DNA from: Candidatus Latescibacterota bacterium
GTDB taxonomy: Bacteria; Krumholzibacteriota; Krumholzibacteriia; G020349025
Direction of reading: 5' to 3'
Length of the DNA: 47,345 bases
Assembly (NCBI GenBank): GCA_020349025.1
Contig: CP070763.1
Coordinates: 1,474,054-1,521,398, forward strand
Shown here: in pieces, positions 25,857 through 33,764 of the stretch
How the letters are laid out: each line of letters opens with the position of its first letter
How positions within the stretch are numbered: the stretch's first letter is position 1
Notes under the pieces: model-generated
What the model saw: only the letters and a program-made list of their open reading frames with translations
The model's database searches: none
Told to the model about the DNA's origin: nothing
Made by a program: the position numbers and the translations under genes

Positions 25857-26888
25857 ATGGAGCGCAAGCTCGGCGTCGGTGTGATCGGTGCGGGGCGCAT
25901 CGGGATGCTGCATGCGCAGAACCTCTCGCGCCACGTTCCCGGCTGCCGCGTCGTGGCGATCGCCGATCGCCGCGTTGCGTGTGCGCGGGCAGCGGCGTCG
26001 GCAAGCGGCGGCGGCGACGCGGTGGCCGATCCGAACGCGCTCCTCGCGCGCGACGACATCCACGCGGTCGTCATTTGCTCATCAACCGACACGCACACGG
26101 AGATCATCCGCCAGGCCGCGAACGCCGGGAAGCACATCTTCTGTGAGAAGCCGATCGACCACGACTTGGGACGCATTCGCGATGCCCTCGAATCCGTGCA
26201 GCGCGCCGGTGTCCTCTTCCAGGTGGGGTTCAATCGCCGCTTCGATCCCGACTTCAAGTCGCTCGCCGTTCGCGTGCGCGAGGGTGACGTGGGGGAGCCG
26301 CACCTGCTGCGCATCTCGAGCCGCGATCCGGAGCCGCCTCCCATCGATTACATCAAGGTCTCGGGCGGGCTCTTCATGGACATGAGCATCCACGACCTCG
26401 ACATGGCGCACTTCCTGGTGGCGGAGCCGATCGTGGAGGTGTTCGCAGCCGGCAGCGCTCACGATCCCGCCATTGGTGGCGCTGGCGATGTCGATACGGC
26501 GGTCGTCGTCCTGCGCTATGCGAGCGGCGCGCTCTGTACCATCGACAACTCCCGGCGAGCGGTCTACGGCTACGACCAGCGGATCGAAGTGTTCGGGTCG
26601 AGGGGCTGTCTGAGCGTTCCAAACCGCACGCCGACAGGGGTCGACCATTGGGACGAACGCGGCCAGCATCGCGAGCGCCCGCAGCACTTCTTCATGCAGC
26701 GCTACCGTGAGTCGTACGTCGCGGAGATGCAAGCGTTCGTCGAGTGCGTGCGCCTCGGGCGCGAGCCGGCGGTGTCGGGCCAGGAGGGCCTGCACGCGGT
26801 CCAGCTTGCGCACGCGGCACGAGATTCCTGCGCGCAGAATCGCCCCGTACGCATTGCGACAGCCGCAGCGCACGACGACGCCGCATGA
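25857..26888 (+). CDS. iolG: Gfo/Idh/MocA family dehydrogenase, probable inositol 2-dehydrogenase
   Basis: 343 residues. A Rossmann NAD-binding motif (GVIGAGRIGMLHA, ~8-20), the family EKP motif (FCEKPIDHDLGRI, ~96) and a C-terminal domain with DMSIHDLDMAHFL (active-site D and H) are present. The match extends over the whole length of IolG proteins, which oxidise myo-inositol to scyllo-inosose with NAD+. GGAG (25846-25849) lies seven bases before the ATG. It is the first gene of an iolG-iolB-iolD-iolE-transaldolase operon, which supports the specific assignment over other Gfo/Idh members. Confidence 0.88.
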   Translation: MERKLGVGVIGAGRIGMLHAQNLSRHVPGCRVVAIADRRVACARAAASASGGGDAVADPNALLARDDIHAVVICSSTDTHTEIIRQAANAGKHIFCEKPIDHDLGRIRDALESVQRAGVLFQVGFNRRFDPDFKSLAVRVREGDVGEPHLLRISSRDPEPPPIDYIKVSGGLFMDMSIHDLDMAHFLVAEPIVEVFAAGSAHDPAIGGAGDVDTAVVVLRYASGALCTIDNSRRAVYGYDQRIEVFGSRGCLSVPNRTPTGVDHWDERGQHRERPQHFFMQRYRESYVAEMQAFVECVRLGREPAVSGQEGLHAVQLAHAARDSCAQNRPVRIATAAAHDDAA

Positions 26889-26914
26889 CGCGCCCGCAAG
26901 GCGAAAGGGAATGG

Positions 26915-27838
26915 ATGGACGCCGAACATCTCCTGCAGCGTCACAACCTGATCACGGAGCATCGCTCTGGCTTCGGGCCCGGCTACACCGCGATCACGCG
27001 CGAGGAGCAGGAGAACGCTCCGGGGATCGACTTCGGCATCCACGTTCTCGGTGGTGCCGATCGCATCGATCAGACGCAGGCGAAGGAGCAGATCTGGGTG
27101 CTGTTGGAGGGACGCGCCCGAGTGGCCACGAACCGCCACGAGATCGAAGTGGCGCGCAAGTCCCTGTTCGACGAGGCTCCCACCGCCATTCATCTCGGTC
27201 CCGACACGCGCCTGCGGATCTGCGCACAGAGCCAACGGGTCGAGTGGGCGGTGGTCTCGGTCCGGAACGACCGACGCTTCGCACCACGCATCTTCTGGCC
27301 GAGCGACGTGGAGCCGGAGTATCGCGGACTCGGCCTGGCGCAGGGGACCTGTTTGCGCAACGTGCGCCTCATCTTCGATCGCAGCAATCGCCCCGACTCC
27401 AACCTCGTGATCGGCGAGGTCGTGAACTACCCCGGGCGCTGGTCGAGCTATCCGCCGCATCACCATGCACAGCCGGAGCTCTACCACTACCGTTTCAGTG
27501 CGCCCCAGGGGTACGGGCACGGCGAGGTTGGTGATCGCGTCTACAAAGTGATGCAGCACGACACGCTGCTGATTCCTGGCATGCACGATCACGCGCAGGT
27601 CGCAGCACCCGGATACGCGATGTACTACCTGTGGATCGTGCGGCATCTGGAGAGCGATCCGTACGATGGTTTCGAGTTCACGGCGGAACATGAGTGGGTT
27701 CTCGACCGCGACGCTCCAATCTGGGAGCCGAACGACGTGCCGTATGCGAAGCGTCGAGCGCACGCCCGTGGCGCTGGCGAGGATCAGGCTCCGCGGCGCC
27801 GATGGAGCGTCGATCCGGAGCAGGGAGGCGCTGCATGA
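26915..27838 (+). CDS. iolB: 5-deoxy-glucuronate isomerase
   Basis: 307 residues, two cupin-like halves. It has the IolB metal-binding motif WSSYPPHHHAQ, then ELYHYRF, LLIPGMHDH and GYAMYYLWI near the C-terminus. IolB converts 5-deoxy-D-glucuronate to 5-dehydro-2-deoxy-D-gluconate. The ATG at 26915 is chosen because LLQRH then falls at the same N-terminal position as LLRK in characterised IolB, with AAAGGGA (26904-26910) four bases upstream. An ATG at 26885 that overlaps the iolG stop (ATGA) would add ten residues and cannot be excluded. The C-terminal ~25 residues (rich in Arg and Ala) extend past the usual end of the family. Confidence 0.9.
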   Translation: MDAEHLLQRHNLITEHRSGFGPGYTAITREEQENAPGIDFGIHVLGGADRIDQTQAKEQIWVLLEGRARVATNRHEIEVARKSLFDEAPTAIHLGPDTRLRICAQSQRVEWAVVSVRNDRRFAPRIFWPSDVEPEYRGLGLAQGTCLRNVRLIFDRSNRPDSNLVIGEVVNYPGRWSSYPPHHHAQPELYHYRFSAPQGYGHGEVGDRVYKVMQHDTLLIPGMHDHAQVAAPGYAMYYLWIVRHLESDPYDGFEFTAEHEWVLDRDAPIWEPNDVPYAKRRAHARGAGEDQAPRRRWSVDPEQGGAA

Positions 27839-29706
27839 TGAAGACGCAGCGCATGTCGATGGCGGCTGCAATCGTCCGCTTCCTCATACAGCAGTACGTC
27901 GAGCGCGACGGCGTCGAGCACCGGCTCATCCAGGGCGTCGCCGGCATCTTCGGGCACGGCAACGTGGCCGGGCTCGGGCAGGCGCTCGAGGAGCATGGCG
28001 GAGCGGAGCTGCCCTTCCATCAGCCGAAGACGGAGCAGGGCATGGTCCACACCGCCATCGCCTTCGCGAAGGCGCGCAGGCGGCTCGGGACGCTCGCCTG
28101 CACGACGTCGGTCGGGCCGGGCGCGACGAACATGGTGACGGGTGCTGCCACGGCGACGGTGAACCGGCTTCCCGTTCTTCTGCTCCCGGGTGACGTGTTC
28201 GCAAACCGTCTGCCGGCGCCGGTTCTGCAACAGCTCGAGTACCCACACAGCATGGATGTGAGCGTCAACGACTGCTTTCGACCTGTCTCGCGCTACTGGG
28301 ATCGCATGCAGCGACCGGAGCAGATCCTGCAAGCGCTGCCGGAGGCGATGCGCGTCCTCGCGTCTCCGGTGGAAACGGGCGCGGTCACGCTCTGTCTGCC
28401 CGAGGACGTGCAGGCGGAGGCCTGGGACTACCCCGAGAACTTCTTCGAGCGCAAGGTTTACCGCATCTCGCGCCCGGTGTGCGACCGGCAGGCGCTGCGT
28501 GCAGCCGCCGAGCGCATCCGTCATGCCCGCCGGCCGCTGATCGTTGCGGGTGGAGGCGTACACTACTCCGACGCCAGCGCCGCACTGGCGCGCCTGGTGG
28601 AGCAGACGCGGATGCCTCTGGGCGTGACACAGGCGGGCAAGGGAGCGCTCCCCGATTCGCACCCCGCGTGCCTCGGTGCCATCGGTTCCACCGGAACGTC
28701 GGCGGCGAATCGCATCGCGCGGGACGCCGATCTGGTGCTGCTGGTCGGAACGAGGCTCTCCGATTTCACGACGGCGTCGAAGACACTTTTCCAGAACGAC
28801 GCCGTGAAGTTCGTCAGCATCCAGATCAATCCGTTCGATGCCCACAAGCACGGGGCCCTGCCACTCACCGGCGATGCCCGTGCGATCCTGGAAGATCTCA
28901 GCGTTGCGCTGCAGGGCTTTGCCGTCGGCACCGAGTACGTGGCGGAGAGCGCCATGGCGCGTGGGGAATGGGTTCGCCAGCACCACGACATCGTCAACCC
29001 CAACGGTGCCGCTCCACGCAAGCTGAGGCAGAGCGAAGTCATCCGCATCCTCAACCAGAACGTCGCCGACAACGCCACGGTCGTGCACGCGGCGGGAGGT
29101 CTCCCAGGGGATCTGCACAAGCTCTGGATGTCGCAGAGCACGGACGACTACCACTCGGAGTACGGCTACTCCTGCATGGGGTACGAGATCGCGGGCGCTC
29201 TCGGTGTAAAGCGGGCGCGTCCCGAACGCGAGGTCTACGCGTTGGTGGGTGACGGAAGCTACTTGATGCTCCACACGGAGCTCGTGACGGCACTGCAGGA
29301 GGAGTGCAAGATCACGATCGTGCTGCTCGACAACGGTGGTTATCAATGCATCCACGGCCTGCAGAAGGCGTGCGGTGGGCGCAGCTTCGGCAACGAGTTC
29401 CGCAGGCGCGACGCGGACTCGACGCGCCTCGAAGGTGAAGTCTTGTCGATCGATTTCGCAGCCAACGCCCGCAGCCTCGGCGCCGTCGCCTGGCGCACGG
29501 AGAGCGAGCCGAGCCTGGTGCAAGCGCTCGAAGCGGCACGCGCCGAAAGGCGCAGCGTGCTCCTCCACGTTCCGATCGAGCCAGCACCGGTACCCGGTTT
29601 TGCCTGGTGGGACGTGCCGATGGCGGAGGTCTCGACGTTGGAGTCGGTGCAGGAGCAACGGCGCCGCTACGAAGAGGAGCGACGCAAGCGCGGCTTCTAC
29701 TATTGA
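27835..29706 (+). CDS. iolD: 3D-(3,5/4)-trihydroxycyclohexane-1,2-dione acylhydrolase (thiamine diphosphate-dependent)
   Basis: 623 residues, full length for IolD. The N-terminal ThDP domain has the activating Glu in FHQPKTEQGMVHTA. The central domain binds the nucleotide-like region (LIVAGGGVHYSDA). The C-terminal ThDP domain has ALVGDGSYLMLHTEL...DNGGYQ, the GDG-N motif. IolD opens the ring of the dione to give 5-deoxy-D-glucuronate. GGGAGG (27823-27828) lies six bases before the ATG at 27835, which overlaps the iolB stop (ATGATGA). Confidence 0.95.
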   Translation: MMKTQRMSMAAAIVRFLIQQYVERDGVEHRLIQGVAGIFGHGNVAGLGQALEEHGGAELPFHQPKTEQGMVHTAIAFAKARRRLGTLACTTSVGPGATNMVTGAATATVNRLPVLLLPGDVFANRLPAPVLQQLEYPHSMDVSVNDCFRPVSRYWDRMQRPEQILQALPEAMRVLASPVETGAVTLCLPEDVQAEAWDYPENFFERKVYRISRPVCDRQALRAAAERIRHARRPLIVAGGGVHYSDASAALARLVEQTRMPLGVTQAGKGALPDSHPACLGAIGSTGTSAANRIARDADLVLLVGTRLSDFTTASKTLFQNDAVKFVSIQINPFDAHKHGALPLTGDARAILEDLSVALQGFAVGTEYVAESAMARGEWVRQHHDIVNPNGAAPRKLRQSEVIRILNQNVADNATVVHAAGGLPGDLHKLWMSQSTDDYHSEYGYSCMGYEIAGALGVKRARPEREVYALVGDGSYLMLHTELVTALQEECKITIVLLDNGGYQCIHGLQKACGGRSFGNEFRRRDADSTRLEGEVLSIDFAANARSLGAVAWRTESEPSLVQALEAARAERRSVLLHVPIEPAPVPGFAWWDVPMAEVSTLESVQEQRRRYEEERRKRGFYY

Positions 29707-29750
29707 CGAGCTGGAGTTCCGATTTCAGTCGCAAGGATGCGGTGTGCGAG

Positions 29751-30650
29751 ATGAAGAAGAACGGATGGCAAGTGCGAATCGGCGCCAACCCGATCATCTG
29801 GAGCAACGACGACTTCCACGATCTGGGCGGCGACATACCGTTGGAGCGTTGCCTGTCCGAGATGCACGCCGCCGGTTACGCGGGCTCAGAGCTCGGGCAC
29901 AAGTTTCCACGCGGCGCCGACACGCTGGCACCTCTGCTCGATCGTTACGATCTCGACCTGGTGTCGGGCTGGCACAGCTTCCAGCTTCTCGACGGCCGCT
30001 TCGAAGAGGAGCGGGAGCGCTACATGCAGCACATGGAGTTCATGGCGCGCATGCGGTGCCACGTCGTGATCGTCGCGGAGTGCAGCCGCCGCATCTACAA
30101 CGATCCTCTGAAGTCGCTGCAGTTCGATCGCCGCGAAGGGCTTCTCGAGCCCGCCGACTGGGGGCGGTTGGCCAGCCGCCTGGAAACGCTGGCGCGCGCC
30201 ACGGCCGAGCGTGGCCTGGAGATGGTCTACCACCATCACATGGGCACGGTGATCCAGAACGCGAGCGAGATCGACGAACTCATGGCGCGCACGAGCTCGC
30301 TGCGGCTGCTCGTCGACACCGGGCACTTGCTCTTTGCGGACGCCGATCCGCTACACGTTCTGCGCCGGCATGTGGAGCGCGTGGGGCACGTGCATCTCAA
30401 GGACGTGCGGCCCGACACGCTCATGCGAGTCCGCGCCGACCGCCTGAGCTTCTCCGAGGCGGTGCGTGCAGGCGTTTTCACCGTGCCGGGGGATGGAGCG
30501 ATCGACTTCGAGCCCATCCTCGTTCTCCTGCGCGAGCATGGCTACCGCGGCTGGTTGGTGGTGGAAGCGGAGCAGGACCCACGGCTTTCGCAACCGCTGC
30601 ACTACGCACGCATGGGGCGCGACTACCTCAGGCGTCTGGCTGGCGTCTGA
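29751..30650 (+). CDS. iolE: Inosose dehydratase (myo-inosose-2 dehydratase)
   Basis: 299 residues, a xylose-isomerase-like TIM barrel with IGANPIIWSNDDFHDLGGDI at the N-terminus and metal-binding regions YHHHMGT, DTGHLLFAD and HVHLKDVR. Length and motifs match IolE, which dehydrates scyllo-inosose to the dione used by IolD. The ATG at 29751 is 44 bases after iolD and lacks a close Shine-Dalgarno. A GTG at 29742 with AAGGA four bases upstream would add three residues. Fourth gene of the iol operon. Confidence 0.92.
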   Translation: MKKNGWQVRIGANPIIWSNDDFHDLGGDIPLERCLSEMHAAGYAGSELGHKFPRGADTLAPLLDRYDLDLVSGWHSFQLLDGRFEEERERYMQHMEFMARMRCHVVIVAECSRRIYNDPLKSLQFDRREGLLEPADWGRLASRLETLARATAERGLEMVYHHHMGTVIQNASEIDELMARTSSLRLLVDTGHLLFADADPLHVLRRHVERVGHVHLKDVRPDTLMRVRADRLSFSEAVRAGVFTVPGDGAIDFEPILVLLREHGYRGWLVVEAEQDPRLSQPLHYARMGRDYLRRLAGV

Positions 30651-30733
30651 GCGTTGACAATCGGCTCGCGCCGGAGGAACGCAACGGCCGACGAAATGGT
30701 CGCAGGGAAGCGCCACGCTGAAAGGAAGCGCAG

Positions 30734-31792
30734 ATGGTCGTCTCGAACATTCAGCTCACGACTCGACTCGGAACCGATTTCTGGAACGATTCGTGTGATC
30801 ACAACGAGCTGAGCGATGCCGTGCGCGAGGGCGCAGTCGGTGCCACCTCGAACCCGGTCATCGTCTACGCAGCCGTGCAAGGCAACCAGGATTGCTGGCT
30901 CCCGGTCCTCGATCGTCTGGTGCGCGAGAACCCGAGCGCCAGCGAGGACGAGATCACGTGGCTGTTGATCGCCGCAGTGGCGCGCCGCGCGGCCGCGATT
31001 CTGCATCCGGTCTACGAGGAGACGGAAGCGCGCAAGGGCTATCTCTCGGTCCAGGTGAATCCGAAGTGGTTCTCGAACACCCAGCGCATGGTGGAGCACG
31101 CGCGGGAGCTGGTCTCGATCGCGCCCAACATCGCCATCAAGATTCCGGCGACCGAGGCGGGCATCGCGGCGATCGAACAGTTGACGTCCGAAGGGATTCG
31201 CATCAACGCCACCGTGTGCTTCAGCATCTCACAGGTCGTAGCATGCGCAGAGGCCGTCGAACGCGGGGCGGCCGCGGCGCAGGCGTCGGGTCGTGACATC
31301 TCGACGCTGCTTCCCACGATCACCATCATGGTCGGACGGATCGACGATCACCTGCGCAGGATCATGCAGCGGGAGTCGGTCACGATCGATCCCGGACACA
31401 TCAATCGCGCTGGCGTCGCCGTTTTCAAGAAGGCGTACTCCATCTTTCAGCAGAGAAGCTACCGAAGCACCCTCCTGGCTGCGGCCTATCGCTACCACAT
31501 GCACTGGACGGAGCTCGTCGGCGACCGGGTGATCCAAACGATTCCCTACAAGTGGTGGAAGCAATTCAACGCCTCCTACAAGACGCCGCATCCGAGCATC
31601 GGTAGACCCGTGGCCGCGGAGGTTCTGGAGGCCTTGCAGGATCATCTTCCCGACTTCCGGCGGGCGTACGACGAGTGCGCCATGCAGCCGGCGGAGTTCG
31701 CACACTACGGCGCTTCCATTCACACGCTCGACCAGTTCCTCGCTGGTTACTCGAAGCTCGTGGAGCTCGTGCGCGGGCGGATGCTGATCTAG
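30734..31792 (+). CDS. Transaldolase-family protein
   Basis: 352 residues. Class I aldolase/transaldolase features: GATSNPVIV near the N-terminus (compare DATTNPSLI in TalB), the Schiff-base Lys K136 in IAIKIPATEAGI, and INATVCFSISQ. The C-terminal portion (~260-350) is specific and lacks an obvious second domain. AAGGAAG (30722-30728) lies five bases before the ATG. It follows iolE by 83 bases on the same strand. The cluster has no IolC kinase and no IolJ aldolase in view, so this enzyme might serve the cleavage of the C6 intermediate, but pentose-phosphate transaldolase activity is equally possible. The operon assignment is inferred from orientation and spacing. Confidence 0.85.
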   Translation: MVVSNIQLTTRLGTDFWNDSCDHNELSDAVREGAVGATSNPVIVYAAVQGNQDCWLPVLDRLVRENPSASEDEITWLLIAAVARRAAAILHPVYEETEARKGYLSVQVNPKWFSNTQRMVEHARELVSIAPNIAIKIPATEAGIAAIEQLTSEGIRINATVCFSISQVVACAEAVERGAAAAQASGRDISTLLPTITIMVGRIDDHLRRIMQRESVTIDPGHINRAGVAVFKKAYSIFQQRSYRSTLLAAAYRYHMHWTELVGDRVIQTIPYKWWKQFNASYKTPHPSIGRPVAAEVLEALQDHLPDFRRAYDECAMQPAEFAHYGASIHTLDQFLAGYSKLVELVRGRMLI

Positions 31793-31810
31793 CTGCGTGG
31801 GCCGGATGCG

Positions 31811-31954
31811 GCGAAGGGGCGTGGGTTCGTTTTCGGCGGCGTCACGCTCGCGAAAGCGAGGGCAGGAGGCCCGAGCCGCGAGCGTGCCGAGCGAACGAGC
31901 GCGCAGGAGCGCGCGCGAGGAGCGTCCGCCGAAAACAAACCCACGCTCCTTCGC
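31811..31954. repeat. 144-bp interrupted palindrome with nested stem
   Basis: 30-base arms (31811-31840 and 31925-31954) are reverse complements at 27 of 30 positions. Inside, CACGCTCGCG (31843-31852) pairs perfectly with CGCGAGCGTG (31877-31886). It could be a REP/MITE-like dispersed element or a bidirectional terminator; no transposase or target-site duplication was noted. Confidence 0.65.
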
Positions 31955-32057
31955 CACCTTCACCGCCGATCGAACAGGTCGACATGCGAGTCGCGGGGCT
32001 TGACAACGAGGCTCGCGCGCGTTTGTTTCCGGTGTGAGCACGAAGCAGCCGCTCACT

Positions 32058-32081
32058 CCCCCCACTCCCCCCACCCCACCC
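32058..32081 (-). other. G-quadruplex-forming tract on the minus strand
   Basis: The plus strand has C-runs of 6, 6, 4 and 3 separated by one to three bases. The minus strand therefore reads G3-T-G4-T-G6-AGT-G6, which meets the standard four-tract quadruplex pattern with short loops. It lies 116 bases past the stop of the minus-strand AhpD-like gene, so it would be in its 3' transcript. Confidence 0.6.
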
Positions 32082-32196
32082 ACGTTGGCTCGTTTGAAGA
32101 AGGCTCGAGCTCCGGTTTACGGAGGGTCGCGGACGTCGGTTGAGCGTGGGGTTTCAGCCGTGGGCGGCGCCGTGGGCGTGCTCACCGGGGGCGTGC

Positions 32197-32766
32197 TCAG
32201 GGGTCGGGCGCGTCCTTCCAGTACTCCTCGAGGGGCACCCCGAGACCGTCGGCGAGGCGGTTCACGAAGGCAAAGTAGCCCACGATCATGTTGACGTCGA
32301 GGATGGCACGATCGTCGAGCCCGACGGCGCGCAGCTTCTCCACGTCCTCACGCTGCATGGAGGCGGGGTGGTCGGTGAGCTTGAGAGCGTAGTCCACCAT
32401 AGCGCGCGCTCGCGGCTCGAGCGCAGCCCCCTCGGGATCCGCGATCAAGGCGCCCACGAAATCCGGATCCTTGGTCAAGCGACGAAGACCCGCCGCATGA
32501 TGGCGCACTCAGTAGTGGCACTCGTTGCGCACCGAGACGGCCACCGCCAGCGTTTCGCGCTCGGGGCGGGAGAGCGGTGAGTGCCCATACATCAGAGTGC
32601 GATAGAAGCGGTAGTGGCTTTCCAGAGATTCCGGGTTCAGGCTGTGGATGTTCAGAATGTTGTCGACTTCCTGCGGCTGGATCTTGAGAGCTTCGTAGAC
32701 GCGCAGCAGATCCGCTGTCTCGCGCCCATCGCGTAGCACTTCGATCCAGGGACGTTCCGCATCCAT
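32197..32766 (-). CDS. AhpD-like peroxidase-related selenoprotein (carboxymuconolactone decarboxylase fold), CxxU active site
   Basis: Reading through the in-frame TGA at 32509-32511 gives a single 189-residue protein. The TGA is codon 86 in NE-C83-HY-U86-VRH-H90, which matches the AhpD active-site pattern CxxCxxxH with Sec in place of the second Cys. The upstream part (ERETLAVAVSVRN) and downstream part (LTDHPASMQREDVEKLRAVG and VGYFAFVNRLADGLGV) both belong to the peroxidase-related CMD family, so the frame is intact on both sides. The ATG at 32766 has GGAG nine bases upstream. A SECIS hairpin lies 18 bases after the UGA. Expected role: thiol/selenol-dependent reduction of hydroperoxides in the cytoplasm. 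It is monocistronic. Automated annotation would split it into an 85-residue protein and a headless ORF. Confidence 0.9.
32479..32511 (-). promoter_or_regulatory. Selenocysteine UGA (32511-32509) and SECIS hairpin (32496-32479) of the AhpD-like gene
   Basis: On the minus strand GCGGCG (32496-32491) pairs with CGTCGC (32484-32479) through six pairs including one G-U, closing the loop GGTCTT (32490-32485). The loop begins 18 bases after the UGA, the same distance as in E. coli fdhF, and starts with GGUC as there. The second SECIS of this window (hdrA) also has GGUC. Confidence 0.85.
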
Positions 32767-32860
32767 CAATCAATACTCCTTCACTCGACGGGATCGATTC
32801 GACTTGCGAACGGTCGCCGGGGGATTGCAATCGTTCTCTTCGGAGCGGACGAGGAGTTGC

Positions 32861-33613
32861 TCAGCGCGACGCGCGCAGGAAGCCCGCAATGCCGGAGGAC
32901 TCGAGCTCTTCCATGGCTCGATTGGCGTCCGCAGAGCTCGCGTAGGGACCGATCAGCACGCGATACATGTCGTCCTCGAACTCCACCTTCCACTGCATCG
33001 ACAGCGGCTCGATTCGTTCGACCAGGTCGTAGGCGTAGCCGCTCTCACGGAAGGCCCCAACCTGGACGAAGTAGGCACCCTCCTCACCGTGCGGTTCCGG
33101 CGCCTGCTTGGGCGCGGGCGCCGGCGCGGTCGAGCGGCGTGACACCGGACGCAGACGTTCGAGCGCCTCGTCGGCCATGTCGGCCGCCTGCTGCATGAGA
33201 GTTCCGCGCCTCGTGGGAGCCCTCGACTCTTGCGGTGGCGCCAGCGTCGAAATGCGCACGTTGGCCAAGCCCGCGTCCTTGTACCCCAGCACCTCGGCCG
33301 CAGCCCGACTGAGGTCGATGATGCGTCCACGGATGAACGGGCCACGATCGTTGATGCGAACGATCATGCTGCGATCGTTGTCGAGATTGTGAACGCGCAC
33401 GAGGGTGCCGAGCGGCAACGTCTTGTGCGCCGCGGTGAGGAGGTCGGGATCGTAGATTTCCCCCGACGCCGTCGGCCGGCCTGCGAACCCCGGGCCGTAC
33501 CATGAAGCGATCCCGGACTCCACGAACTCGGATCCGCGTGCGTCGGCGAAGGGCGTGATGGCAGCACACACGCCGAGGCCGACGACAACCAATGAGGCTC
33601 CAAACGAACGCAT
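32861..33613 (-). CDS. rlpA: RlpA-like septal ring lytic transglycosylase with SPOR domain
   Basis: 250 residues. A signal peptide (MRSFGASLVVVGLGVCAAI) is followed by a double-psi beta-barrel (~35-125) with GIASWYGPGFAGRPTASGE, AAHKTLPLGTLVRV and INDRGPFIRGRIIDLS, which retain the Glu, His and Asp needed for activity in RlpA. A linker and a C-terminal SPOR domain (~175-250, YFVQVGAFRESGYAYDLVER) bind denuded glycan at the division septum. The Cys near the signal end is preceded by Val, a poor lipobox, so lipidation is doubtful. The ATG at 33613 is used, with AAGGA nine to ten bases upstream. Divergent from the following dehydrogenase gene. Confidence 0.92.
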   Translation of the reverse strand: MRSFGASLVVVGLGVCAAITPFADARGSEFVESGIASWYGPGFAGRPTASGEIYDPDLLTAAHKTLPLGTLVRVHNLDNDRSMIVRINDRGPFIRGRIIDLSRAAAEVLGYKDAGLANVRISTLAPPQESRAPTRRGTLMQQAADMADEALERLRPVSRRSTAPAPAPKQAPEPHGEEGAYFVQVGAFRESGYAYDLVERIEPLSMQWKVEFEDDMYRVLIGPYASSADANRAMEELESSGIAGFLRASR

Positions 33614-33729
33614 ACGGCCGAATCCTTCCAGACGATTCTGGCGCCAAGTGGACGCTCCGCTTACGGAAAGATTCGGCGAGTTCGGCGTCAGATGCAAGCC
33701 CGCAAGACCACCGAGTGGAAAGCCTGTAT

Positions 33730-33758
33730 TCGACAGCCGGCGACAGAGTGGCTAGAAT
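33730..33758 (+). promoter_or_regulatory. Strong candidate promoter for the second Gfo/Idh/MocA gene, leaderless geometry
   Basis: TCGACA (33730-33735), a 17-base spacer and TAGAAT (33753-33758), each one base from consensus. The -10 box ends six bases before the ATG at 33765, and no Shine-Dalgarno is present, so the mRNA should start at or beside the start codon. Confidence 0.65.
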
Positions 33759-33764
33759 TCAGCC

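Larger units (their letters stand above)
31793..32196. other. Gene-free convergent intergenic region
   Basis: 404 bases between the transaldolase (plus) and the AhpD-like selenoprotein (minus). No frame gives a recognisable protein. The left half is a large interrupted palindrome (31811-31954); the right half holds a C-rich tract (32058-32081). As both flanking genes end here, the region may terminate both transcripts. Confidence 0.6.

Noticed and set aside
23468..26146. An 892-codon open frame opposite the lamin-tail gene, running into iolG
   Set aside because: It crosses the divergent intergenic region and overlaps two well-supported genes; the composition is that of an antisense frame.
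31229..32083. A minus-strand frame covering the palindrome region
   Set aside because: It overlaps most of the transaldolase gene and shows no domain; the palindrome explains the apparent pattern.
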